DNA of 64,000 bases from Streptomyces sp. NBC_00154. GTDB taxonomy: Bacteria > Actinomycetota > Actinomycetes > Streptomycetales > Streptomycetaceae. The notes beneath the pieces are model-generated. The model made no database searches. It saw only the letters and a program-made list of their open reading frames with translations, and was not told where the DNA came from. Positions 50,077 to 58,174 of this stretch are shown in pieces. Every line of letters begins with the position of its first letter. Positions within the stretch are counted from its first letter, which is position 1. The translations under genes were made by a program, and so were the position numbers. The stretch spans positions 7,632,501 to 7,696,500 of the forward strand of contig NZ_JAPEMI010000001.1 in NCBI RefSeq assembly GCF_026342835.1. The letters run 5' to 3'.

Positions 50077-51612
50077 TCAAGCGGTGAGGTTGAAGTCCTG
50101 CTGGTCGGGGGTGGGGTAGAGGCGCTCGTGCTCGCGGGCGGTGTGGAAGTGCCAGTAGGAGTCGAGGTCGCCGTTGGCGACGACCGTGCGGAGCCGCAGT
50201 ACGGCTTCGGCTCCGTGAAGGCCCCAGCGGGCGCCGGTGATGTCGAGGCGATCAGCGATCAGGTGACGGCAGGTGCCTTCGACCGCGCCGGTGGCGATCG
50301 GCCACCCGCTGTCGAGCGCGGTGTCGTAGCGGAGCTGGTCGAGGTGGCCGGTCAGGTAGCGGTGGCAGGCGTCGACGGTCTCGCGGCGGGTGGCCGGCAG
50401 GTGTTCCCGGTCGGCTTGGGCGGTCATCTGGTCGGCGGTGCGGGAGGCGTGGCTGGCGAGGATCGCGGTCAGGTGGTCGGCCGCCCAGGCTTCGGCCTCG
50501 GTGGTGCCGGGCTTGTGGAAGGTGTGGGCGGCAGCCCAGACGTACTCGGCGACGTGCACGAAGTCCAGCAGCACGTGCAGAGTGACGCCGCGTCGGCCGG
50601 CCTCGGCGGTGATCAGGTCGAGCTGGTGACGGGCGCCGTCGACGAGGACGATCCACGGCCGCAGATGCTTCGGGTCGCGGGCCTGGGCCTGGTCGAATGC
50701 GTCGGCGATGACCTGCTTGGGCGGGCGGACCAGGGAGGCGGTGCACCATTTATTCTCGGCTCTCGGACCCGGGCGAGCGGGGCGTTCGCCGCTTCGGCCG
50801 CCGGGCGGGTGGATCACGTCGTGGGGGCGCCTGGGGGCCGGGCGGGTGTCGAAGACACAGGCCACGGTCGCCATCCGCTTCCGGTTCGGCTTCTCGCCCG
50901 GCGCAAGCCGGCCGCGATGGCCACCGACTGCAGCCTTCGCGGCGGCCCGGCGGGTGGCCTCCCGCAGGGCCTCGGGCCGCATGACCACGCCCTTGCCGTC
51001 CACCTGGACCACCAGCGGCATCCGCCGGCTGCACGGAACGGGGATCCGGGCCTGGTAGAAGTCGCCGACGTCGACCGCGGCTGCGACCGCCAGCTCTTCG
51101 AGCCGCCTTTTGCCCAGCACCTTCCCGCAGCGACGTTCGACCGCCTGCTGAGCCTGGTCGAACGAGCCGCGCACGGCTTCGGTGACCGCGAGCCTGCGCA
51201 GGCCCATCGAGTGGCGGCCCGCCGGCAGCGACAGCGCGGCGTCGGCGGGGTGCACGTTGCCGACGCCTGGGCCCCGGTGGGCGACCCGGGCAACGCGGAC
51301 CAGCCCGAACATGCTGGCCAGCCAACGCGTGTGTCCCGTCTCCCGCCAGGGCCGGGCTCGTCCCTCCGGCCCCACCACGAGAGGCCTGCTACCGGCGCGG
51401 ACCTGTTCCTCTTCGCGCATCGCACGGAGGTCCAGATGGTCCTGCAGCAGCTGCCGTAACAGCTCCCGCCCGGCCGCGTCGAGGTGTTCTTCCAGCTCGG
51501 CGTGGGTCCACGCGCTCGCATCTGTGCCCGACAGGGTGCACATCAGCGTCTCGAAGGCACTGACCGAGCGGGCAAAGGGGTCAGCGGTGGCATGAGTGTC
51601 GTACGGTTTCAT
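50077..51612 (-). CDS. ISKra4-family transposase
   Basis: The 511-residue protein from ATG 51612 (MKPYDTHATADPFARSVSAF) has the ISKra4 pattern: an N-terminal helical region (ELLRQLLQDHLDLRAMREEE), the strand PLVVQVDGKGVVMRPEALRE with the first catalytic Asp, IVLVDGARHQLDLITAEAGR with the second, and GAVEGTCRHLIADRLDITGA with the Glu. It seems intact. The ends of the IS are not clear to me. A coiled-coil/winged-helix gene lies just upstream on the same strand and may belong to the element. Confidence 0.88.
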   Translation of the reverse strand: MKPYDTHATADPFARSVSAFETLMCTLSGTDASAWTHAELEEHLDAAGRELLRQLLQDHLDLRAMREEEQVRAGSRPLVVGPEGRARPWRETGHTRWLASMFGLVRVARVAHRGPGVGNVHPADAALSLPAGRHSMGLRRLAVTEAVRGSFDQAQQAVERRCGKVLGKRRLEELAVAAAVDVGDFYQARIPVPCSRRMPLVVQVDGKGVVMRPEALREATRRAAAKAAVGGHRGRLAPGEKPNRKRMATVACVFDTRPAPRRPHDVIHPPGGRSGERPARPGPRAENKWCTASLVRPPKQVIADAFDQAQARDPKHLRPWIVLVDGARHQLDLITAEAGRRGVTLHVLLDFVHVAEYVWAAAHTFHKPGTTEAEAWAADHLTAILASHASRTADQMTAQADREHLPATRRETVDACHRYLTGHLDQLRYDTALDSGWPIATGAVEGTCRHLIADRLDITGARWGLHGAEAVLRLRTVVANGDLDSYWHFHTAREHERLYPTPDQQDFNLTA

Positions 51613-51616
51613 CCCC

Positions 51617-51678
51617 AGGGCTCTTCCCGTCCTGCATCCGATAAGGGTCGCACCTTCGAATGTAGGCGGAAGAGCCCT
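51617..51678. promoter_or_regulatory. 11-bp inverted repeat upstream of the ISKra4 transposase
   Basis: AGGGCTCTTCC (51617-51627) and GGAAGAGCCCT (51668-51678) are perfect complements 40 bases apart, between the upstream gene's stop and the transposase start. They could form an attenuating hairpin or mark an IS terminus or operator. Confidence 0.4.
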
Positions 51679-51682
51679 GCTG

Positions 51683-52225
51683 TCAGGGGGAGTTGGATGC
51701 AGCAGCCGCCCGGCGGCGGGCCGGGGTGAACATACCGGGGGCATCCTCGTCCAGCCAGCCCCGCTCCACCAGCCGCTTCAGCTTCGACCGAGTGCCCTCG
51801 ATCTTCCCCGTCTCGGCCGGCAGCCCGATCCTCGGCACGATCTGCTTGGCACGGACCGGCCCCGGTGCATCCGCCACCACCTCCACGATGTCGCGGTACA
51901 CCGACGGCAGAACATCCGACATCATCCCGGGCTGCCAGTTCGGCACGGTCAGCACCCCGATGACCTGTCGCTCGGCCCCCGCATACGCCGACGCCACCGG
52001 CTCACCCGCAGGCGACTGCCCGGCATCGACCGCCACCACGGGCACCTCCGGATTCATCTCCGCCAGCACTTCGGCGACCGTCTCCCGCGCGATCCGCAGA
52101 CGCTCCAACCCCTCCCGGGCCAGCTCCAGCCTCCCAGATAGCTCAGCGACCTCGGCCTCCAGCTCTCCCACCCGAACCCGGGCGGCTGCCTCACGGGCTT
52201 CCAACTCCTCGAACAGCGAGCCCAT
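51683..52225 (-). CDS. Coiled-coil plus winged-helix protein, possible IS accessory
   Basis: The 180-residue product from ATG 52225 starts with a long coiled coil (MGSLFEELEAREAAARVRVG, ELEAEVAELSGRLELAREGL), residues about 1-65. After a linker comes a winged-helix-like part (SVYRDIVEVVADAPGPVRAK, GTRSKLKRLVERGWLDEDAP). This looks like a DNA-binding dimer. It lies 71 bases upstream of the ISKra4 transposase on the same strand and may help or regulate transposition. I recall similar proteins near transposases in other streptomycetes but cannot name a family. Confidence 0.65.
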   Translation of the reverse strand: MGSLFEELEAREAAARVRVGELEAEVAELSGRLELAREGLERLRIARETVAEVLAEMNPEVPVVAVDAGQSPAGEPVASAYAGAERQVIGVLTVPNWQPGMMSDVLPSVYRDIVEVVADAPGPVRAKQIVPRIGLPAETGKIEGTRSKLKRLVERGWLDEDAPGMFTPARRRAAAASNSP

Positions 52226-52410
52226 TCGCTACCCCTCCTCCACCACCACGGTAGAGACGAGAAGCCCCGAACACAGCCCCGATCAGCGTTCTCCCAGCTC
52301 AGCACTTCACTTCAAAGGAACTGCACCCCTCCTCATTCGTGAGATCTTCCCGTCCCATGACCGTGCCAACGACACGACCCCCACACAGACAAGATCCGCC
52401 GGACAGGCCC
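52226..52410. other. Short gap between IS modules
   Basis: About 185 bases with no gene. It holds the promoter region of the minus-strand coiled-coil gene and ends at the IS630 inverted repeat. Confidence 0.3.
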
Positions 52411-53531
52411 TAGTGTCCTGCGCCAGAGATCCGTCGGCAGAAGCGGGCGAGGGAGTCGAGGATCTCTTCGGCGGTCTTGGTCCAGATGAACGGCTTGGGG
52501 TCTTCGTTCCAGTCCTTGACCCATGCCCGGATATCGGCTTCCAGGGCCTGGATGTTCTTGTGTGCGCCACGACGGATCATCTGGTGGGCCAGGTAGCCGA
52601 ACCACCGCTCGACCTGGTTGATCCACGAGGAGCCGGTCGGGGTGAAGTGCAGCTCGAACCGCGGGTGTTTGGCCAGCCAGGCTCTGATCGCTGGAGTCTT
52701 ATGGGTGCCGTAATTGTCCACGATCAGGTGGACCTGCAAGTGAGCGGGCACCTCCTTGTCGATCCGGATCAGGAACTTCTTGAACTCCACGGCCCGGTGC
52801 CGGCGGTGCAGGGCAGTGATGACTTCACCCGTGGCGACATCGAACGCGGCAAACAGTGTGGTCAGGCCGTTGCGCACATAGTCGTGGGTACGCCGCTCGG
52901 GCATACCCGGCATCATCGGCAGCACCGGCTGAGACCGGTCCAGAGCCTGGATCTGCGACTTCTCGTCCACCGACAGCACCACCGCACCTTCGGGCGGGTT
53001 GAAGTACAGGCCCACGACGTCGTAGACCTTCTCCACGAACAACGGGTCCGTCGACAGCTTGAAGGTGTCCGCCAGATGCGGCTTGAGCTGGAACTGCCGC
53101 CAGATCCGGCCCACGGTCGACTTCGACAGACCACTGTGCTGAGCCATCGACGTCCGCGACCAGTGGGTGGCGTTCTTCGGCAGCTGTTCCAGCGTGGTGA
53201 CCACCACCGCCTCCACCTGATCGACGCTGATGGTGGGCGGCCGGCCCGGCCGGGGCTCGTCGACCAGCCCGTCCAGCCGCTCGGCGAGGAAGCGTCGCCG
53301 CCACTTGCGGACCGTGTCCGCAGCCACCCGCAGATCCCGGGCGACCGCGATGATCGCCGGCACCTCCGGTCCCGCACACGCCAGCACAATCCGAGCCCGC
53401 AAGACCAGCGCCTGGGCCGACGTCGCCCGACGCGTCCACCGCTCCAACACCGCCCGCTCGTCATCAGACAGCAGCAACGGTTGAAGCTTTGGGCCCCGAC
53501 GAGGAACTGACGCACCAACAGCAGAAGTCAC
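52410..53531 (-). CDS. IS630-family transposase
   Basis: From GTG 53531 the 373-residue transposase has an N-terminal helix-turn-helix part (RRATSAQALVLRARIVLACA, VAADTVRKWRRRFLAERLDG) and a DDE domain: VVLSVDEKSQIQALDRSQPV, HLIVDNYGTHKTPAIRAWL and GSSWINQVERWFGYLAHQMI. The frame is intact and its stop codon reaches the left inverted repeat. It should cut and paste at TA targets. Confidence 0.93.
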   Translation of the reverse strand: MTSAVGASVPRRGPKLQPLLLSDDERAVLERWTRRATSAQALVLRARIVLACAGPEVPAIIAVARDLRVAADTVRKWRRRFLAERLDGLVDEPRPGRPPTISVDQVEAVVVTTLEQLPKNATHWSRTSMAQHSGLSKSTVGRIWRQFQLKPHLADTFKLSTDPLFVEKVYDVVGLYFNPPEGAVVLSVDEKSQIQALDRSQPVLPMMPGMPERRTHDYVRNGLTTLFAAFDVATGEVITALHRRHRAVEFKKFLIRIDKEVPAHLQVHLIVDNYGTHKTPAIRAWLAKHPRFELHFTPTGSSWINQVERWFGYLAHQMIRRGAHKNIQALEADIRAWVKDWNEDPKPFIWTKTAEEILDSLARFCRRISGAGH

Positions 53532-53568
53532 GCAACTACTAACGATCAACTACTGGCGCAGGACACTA
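52411..53568 (-). mobile_element. Complete IS630-family insertion sequence
   Basis: The perfect 16-bp inverted repeats TAGTGTCCTGCGCCAG (52411-52426) and its complement (53553-53568) each end in the TA dinucleotide that IS630 elements duplicate. The 1158-bp unit encloses one transposase gene. Confidence 0.9.
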
Positions 53569-54545
53569 GTAGACCGCCGCGGCTAATTTTTGGGATAGAG
53601 GTGGCGCAGTTTGATGCGTGCGTCGTGGGTGGTGAACTGCCAGTCGACCTGACGTTGGTCGGTGTTGGTGGCGTTCTGCCAGGCCGAGAGTTCGGTGTTG
53701 AGGTTGTCGAGGTTGCTGATCCGGCGGTCGAGGCATTGCCGGGTCAGCGCGGAGAGTTCGATCTCGGCGATGTTGAGCCATGACCCGTGCTTGGGCGTGT
53801 GGTGGATCTCGAGGCGTTGGGCCAGGGCGAATGCCTCTTCTGGTTCGAATGCCTCGTAGAGCGAGGCGATGCCGTGGGTGTTGAGGTTGTCCATCACCAG
53901 CACCACGGATTCGACGTCGGGGTAATCCACGCTCAGCAGCTGCTTGACCTGGCCGGCCCAGTCGATCCGGGTCCGCTGGGACAGCGCCTGGACTCGACGC
54001 CATCCGCGCAGGGGTTCGACCCACACGAAGATCGAGCACGTGCCGCAGCGGATGTACTCGCTGTCCTGGCAGGCGTCGTGACCAGGGCGGGCCGGGAGCG
54101 GGTCGCGGGCATCGGCGAGGAGCTGGTAGGGCTTCTCGTCCATGCACACCACGGGACGTGCCGGATCGTAGGGCCGGGCATAGATGGCCAGCACGTCTTC
54201 CATCCGGGCCGCGAACTCCGCGTTCGCTCGTGGTGGGATGGTCCAGCACTTTCTCAGATGAGGACGCAGTTGCGTTTTTTTAAGACCCGCCCGATGGTGG
54301 AGTGGTCCAGATCGGGGATGTCCTCGACCAGCGCGACGTGCTTCTCCAGCAGCCGCAGCGACCACCGGGTATAGCCCTGGGGTGGCTGTGAGCACGCCAT
54401 CGCGATCAGCCGGGCTTCGACCTCGCCGGTCACCGGCGAGGGCACCGGCGGGAGGTCACGCCTCTTCCGCGCGATCGTGGCGTGAACATCGCCACTGAAC
54501 CGCCCCGGTTCGAATAGAGACTCGATTCCATGTAAGGATTGAGTC

Positions 54546-54872
54546 ATGGCACGCCCCTCCTCCTATCCCCTTGAGCTGCGCAAACGAGCGGTCCGCATGG
54601 TCGCCGAGGTCCGCGGTGATTACCCGAACGAGTCGGCCGCGCTGAAGACGGTCGCCCAGAAACTCGGCATCGGCTCGGCCGAGACCCTGCGGAACTGGGT
54701 CAAGCAGGACGAGATCGACTCCGGTCGGCGGCCCGGCACGACGTCGGAGGAGTCCGCGGCGATGAAGGCCCTGAAGAAGGAGAACGCCGAACTCCGCCGC
54801 GCGAACGACATCTTGAAAGCCGCGGCAAGTTTCTTCGCGGCCGAGCTCGACCGGCCACACACACGCTCGTAG
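54546..54872 (+). CDS. IS3-family OrfA
   Basis: The 108-residue protein begins MARPSSYPLELRKRAVRMVA, with a helix-turn-helix (AVAQKLGIGSAETLRNWVKQ region) and a C-terminal leucine-zipper-like part (AAMKALKKENAELRRANDIL). It binds the IS ends. Its 3' end overlaps OrfB in the -1 frame, so a fused OrfAB transposase is made by programmed frameshifting near 54842-54872. Confidence 0.92.
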   Translation: MARPSSYPLELRKRAVRMVAEVRGDYPNESAALKTVAQKLGIGSAETLRNWVKQDEIDSGRRPGTTSEESAAMKALKKENAELRRANDILKAAASFFAAELDRPHTRS

Positions 54873-55798
54873 CGTTCATCGACGAGCACCGGGCCCGCTT
54901 CGGCGGTGTCGAGCCGATCTGCCGCGTGCTCACCGAGCACGATTGCAAGATCGCCCCTTCCACCTACTACGCCCACCACAAGCGGCTGGCCGAGCCGTCC
55001 GCGAGGACCGTGCGCGACGCCGGGCTGAAAGAGAAGATCAAGGAGATCTACGCGTCCAACTACCGCGTCTACGGGGCGAGGAAGATCTGGCGCGAGCTGA
55101 ACCGCCAGGACATCCCGGTGGCCCGCTGCGCGGTCGAGCGGCTGATGCGCGAGCTGAACATCGCCGGCGCGGTGCGCGGCAAGAGGGTCATCACCACGAT
55201 CCCGGACGAGAAGGCCGAGCGGGCACCGGACCGCGTCGAGCGCGACTTCGTCGCCGAGGCGCCCAACCGCACCTGGGTCGCGGACTTCACCCACGTGGCG
55301 ACCTGGGCGGGCGTCGTCTACGTCGCCTTCGTCGTGGATACCTTTTCACGTCGCATCGTGGGCTGGTCCGCCTCCACATCGAAGGAGACCCAGCTCGTCC
55401 TGGACGCGCTGGAGATGGCACTGTGGCAACGCGACCGCGACCAACACCCGTATACGCACGGCGAGTTGATCCATCACTCCGATGCCGGGTCGCAATACAC
55501 GAGTTTCCGTCTCGCCGAGCACCTGGATGCCGCCGGTCTCGCGGCGAGCATCGGTTCCGTCGGGGACGCACTGGACAACGCCCTGATGGAATCGACCATC
55601 GGTCTCTACAAAACCGAGTTGATCAAGCCGCAACGGCCCTGGAAGACGCTCTCCCAGGTCGAGCTGGCCACCGCCGAATGGGTCGACTGGTACTGCCACC
55701 GGCGCCTCCACGGTGAAATAGGCCACGTCCCGCCCGTCGAGTACGAGAACAACTACTACCTCGCGACCACGAAACCCCAGGTCACAACCGCTATCTGA
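54842..55798 (+). CDS. IS3-family OrfB (rve catalytic domain)
   Basis: The frame opens upstream of OrfA's stop (THTLVAFIDEHRARFGGVEP) and the first ATG-type start is about 54926. Catalytic acids lie in TWVADFTHVATWAGV, LIHHSDAGSQYTSFRLAEHL and DNALMESTIGLYKTEL (D, D, E). It includes an HTH_21-like part (STYYAHHKRLAEPSARTVRD). It seems intact, so the element may still be active. Start coordinates are only the region where the frame overlaps OrfA. Confidence 0.9.
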   Translation, partial: RARPATHTLVAFIDEHRARFGGVEPICRVLTEHDCKIAPSTYYAHHKRLAEPSARTVRDAGLKEKIKEIYASNYRVYGARKIWRELNRQDIPVARCAVERLMRELNIAGAVRGKRVITTIPDEKAERAPDRVERDFVAEAPNRTWVADFTHVATWAGVVYVAFVVDTFSRRIVGWSASTSKETQLVLDALEMALWQRDRDQHPYTHGELIHHSDAGSQYTSFRLAEHLDAAGLAASIGSVGDALDNALMESTIGLYKTELIKPQRPWKTLSQVELATAEWVDWYCHRRLHGEIGHVPPVEYENNYYLATTKPQVTTAI

Positions 55799-56132
55799 GC
55801 TCTCTACCGAACCCGGGGCGGTTCACCACCGGTCTCGGCGAAGCGCTTGGCAACCAGCCGTAACGTCTCACCGGAGACGCCGAGCCGGGCCGCGATCACC
55901 TCCTTGGAATCCACGTCACCCACCGAGATATCCAATGCAAGCAGCACCCGCGCACGCATGATCATCGAGGCCCCACGAACACCCGTCGTGGTCACCCTGA
56001 CCAACTCCTCACGATCCTGCGCGGTCAACCTGACCGGTCGCTTCTTCTGCGAACCCATGACGACAGTCCTGTCTGGCAAAAGGGAAGGAACCCATCAGAC
56101 GCCAGCCTCCCAACCAGACATGCCATAACTAA

Positions 56133-57116
56133 GACCGACCGGCAAATGGCTACGTCGCTCGTTGGCTGACGGTCCCGGAAACGAGACAGGCACGGGCCCT
56201 GCGTGATCATGGAGTTCTCGACGCTCAGTGATCACGCGGAGGACCCGTGCCTGCGGTGCCATTTTGCCTGCTCGACCCCCTGTGGGACCAGTTCGCTGCT
56301 CTCCTGCCGGTGCGGGAGGCGTTCTCGGCGAGCCATCCGCTCGGGTGTCACCGCCGCCGGGTGTCGGACCGTGTCGTGTTCGAGCACGTCGTGCTGGCTC
56401 TGGTCCACGGTTCGGGGTACGAGCGGATTGCGAGTCCCGGGTGCTCCGACCGCACCATCCGACGACGCGTCAAACAGTGGGCTGAGCTGGGGATAGCACA
56501 ACGAGTACATGCCTTGGCGCTGGAAGCGTACGACCGCATGGTCGGCCTGGGTCTGGCCGAGATGTCGGTCGACGGCTGCATCACCAAGGCGCCGTCCGGC
56601 GGCGAGAAAGCGGGCCGCTCACCGGTGGACCGGGGCAAGCAGGGGCTCAAGCGCTCGGTCGCCTCCGATGCCTGCGGCGTTCCGCTCGGCATCGTCTCCG
56701 ACGGAGCCAACCGACACGATTCGCCCCTGCTCGGCCCGACTTTGGCGGCCGCCCGCACCCAAGTCGGGGCGATGCCCGAGTGCGTCAACGTCAACCTGGA
56801 CCGCGGCTACGACAGCGCCAAGTCCCGTGCCCTGCTGGCCGAGTTGGGCCTCACGGCTGAGATCGCCCGCAAGGGCATCCCGGCGCCGATCCAGGCCGGC
56901 AAACGCTGGGTGGTGGAGCGCACGCATTCCTGGATGAACGCCTACGGCAAGCTGCGGCGCTGCACCGAGAAAAACGGCATGGTCGTGGACTTCTATCTCC
57001 ACCTCGCCGCCGTACTCGTCACGCTCCGCATGCTCATTCGACGCTCGACGAGCCGCTACCGCTGGGACGGCCGCCCCACCACCCGACGCCTCAAGTGATC
57101 CATTTGCCGGTCGGTC
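56133..57116 (+). mobile_element. Complete IS5-family (IS1031-like) insertion sequence
   Basis: The perfect 17-bp inverted repeats GACCGACCGGCAAATGG (56133-56149) and its complement (57100-57116) are flanked by TAA on both sides (56130-56132 and 57117-57119). The 984-bp unit holds one transposase gene and has no passenger. That makes it a useful size comparison for the DinB-carrying element at 43409. Confidence 0.92.
56247..57098 (+). CDS. IS5-family transposase
   Basis: The 283-residue protein from the start at 56247 reads VVFEHVVLALVHGSGYERIA, with DDE residues in EMSVDGCITKAPSGGEKAGR, VNVNLDRGYDSAKSRALLAE and RWVVERTHSWMNAYGKLRRC. The frame is complete. It is the parent type of the fragment at 46379-46737 and a cousin of the transposase at 44126. 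Confidence 0.93.
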   Translation: MPAVPFCLLDPLWDQFAALLPVREAFSASHPLGCHRRRVSDRVVFEHVVLALVHGSGYERIASPGCSDRTIRRRVKQWAELGIAQRVHALALEAYDRMVGLGLAEMSVDGCITKAPSGGEKAGRSPVDRGKQGLKRSVASDACGVPLGIVSDGANRHDSPLLGPTLAAARTQVGAMPECVNVNLDRGYDSAKSRALLAELGLTAEIARKGIPAPIQAGKRWVVERTHSWMNAYGKLRRCTEKNGMVVDFYLHLAAVLVTLRMLIRRSTSRYRWDGRPTTRRLK

Positions 57117-57133
57117 TAAGCAGCGACACGCTA

Positions 57134-57505
57134 CTAGCTGGCCTCGGCTTCGGCTCGGGCTCGGGTGCTGGCGAGTCGGTAGGAATCGGTGCCGGTCTCG
57201 ATGATGGTGCTGTTGAACGTGAGGCGGTCGACGATGGCTGCGCAGAGGCGGGGGTCGGTGAAGGTCTTGGTCCAGCCGCCGAAGGACTCGTTGGAGGCTT
57301 CTCCTCGCGTTCGGTCAGGACCTGGAAGAGAAGTTCGGCGCCGTGGCGGTCGAGTTCCATGTAGCCGAGTTCGTCGATGCAGAGGAGGTCGACGCGGCCG
57401 TAGCGGGCGATGCTCTTGTTCAGCTGCTTCTCGTTGGCCGCTTCGACCAGCTCGTTCACCAGCTTCGTGGCGAGCGTGTAGCGGACGCGGTAGCCCTTCA
57501 TCGCG
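57134..57505 (-). pseudogene. IstB-like ATPase fragment (IS21 helper)
   Basis: The minus strand reads YRVRYTLATKLVNELVEAAN, GRVDLLCIDELGYMELDRHG (Walker B DELG) and AELLFQVLTEREEK. After a frameshift near 57300 it continues ASNESFGGWTKTFTDPRLCA and VDRLTFNSTIIETGTDSYRL, then stops at 57134. The N-terminal Walker A part is lost. No IstA is adjacent. Confidence 0.75.
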
Positions 57506-57664
57506 CGCGAGGTCGAGGGCATCGGGCACGGCCAGGCGATCGATCGGGTGCACGACATCGGCGCTGCGCTCGCCGAGATTCTCACAAACGCTGATCGTGC
57601 CGGTCGGACGACGCTCGCGACCGCGACCGACCTCGCGGCCACCCGGCTGGGGACGGCACTGTGA

Positions 57665-57902
57665 ACCTGCGGGCGATCTGCCCTGGATCGTTGATCGCCG
57701 CGGGCAAGGGGTGTAGCGGTCGGGCGTTCGCGATGCCCTGGTACGGCCGGTGCTCGTCCCGTAGGGCGTACAGGAGATGGCGCTGGTTCCGGATCAGTGT
57801 GCGGTCCAGTAGTTCCCGTCGGTACGTTCGCACCCACCTCTCCACGGTTGGGTTCACTCTCGGCATCCGGACCCCGCTGAGCACGGTCTCGATCCACCAC
57901 AT
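57665..57902 (-). pseudogene. C-terminal fragment of an rve-type transposase
   Basis: The minus strand reads MPRVNPTVERWVRTYRRELL, DRTLIRNQRHLLYALRDEHR and IANARPLHPLPAAINDPGQI. The VERWxRT segment with the catalytic Glu and the HRPxxG region are typical of IS481/integrase-core transposases. Only about 75 residues remain. Confidence 0.65.
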
Positions 57903-58018
57903 GCAGAGAAGGGTGTTCCGCTAGGGACGCTTGGATCACCTGAGCGCAGGTGCAGGTGCCTTGACCGAGCGCGTCAGACGCGAGTCTTTCGACCACCTGT
58001 GGGGGACCGCCGGCGACT

Positions 58019-58171
58019 GAGCCGTGGAGTGAGGCGCAGACGACGACCTACGAGACGGCATGGCGGGCGTGGCGTGATCTTGAGCGCGATCTGCAGGACG
58101 CGATCACGCAGTCTGCGAAGAATGAGGGCCTTGATCGCAACGACGTCGAGCAGGCTGTGCGCAATGCCTAA
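58019..58171 (+). pseudogene. C-terminal piece of a small unidentified protein
   Basis: The plus frame reads EPWSEAQTTTYETAWRAWRD, LERDLQDAITQSAKNEGLDR and NDVEQAVRNA, then TAA. Codon use is coherent, but no start codon is visible upstream, so the 5' end was probably lost to the neighbouring IS debris. It is convergent with the SpoIIE gene, three bases apart. The family is unknown. Confidence 0.4.
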
Positions 58172-58174
58172 GTT

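Larger units (their letters stand above)
54496..55825 (+). mobile_element. IS3-family (IS407-type) insertion in the IS630 transposase
   Basis: Ends are TGAACCGCCCCGGTTCG (54496-54512) and CGAACCCGGGGCGGTTCA (55808-55825). CCAC is present on both outer sides (54492-54495 and 55826-55829), a 4-bp target duplication as in the IS407 group. Removing the element with one CCAC restores the IS630 reading frame. The insertion is therefore younger than the IS630. Confidence 0.9.
53583..56064 (-). pseudogene. Second IS630-family transposase, split by an IS3 insertion
   Basis: The N-terminus (56064-55826, minus) reads MGSQKKRPVRLTAQDREELV, SKEVIAARLGVSGETLRLVA and KRFAETGG. The IS3 then intervenes. The protein resumes from 54495: [40 protein letters not shown] and [12 protein letters not shown]. 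At a run of seven A on the coding strand (54276-54282), a -1 shift leads to [20 protein letters not shown] and the catalytic core: [23 protein letters not shown] and [14 protein letters not shown]. So before the IS3 insertion this was probably an IS630 with programmed -1 frameshifting. Confidence 0.8.
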
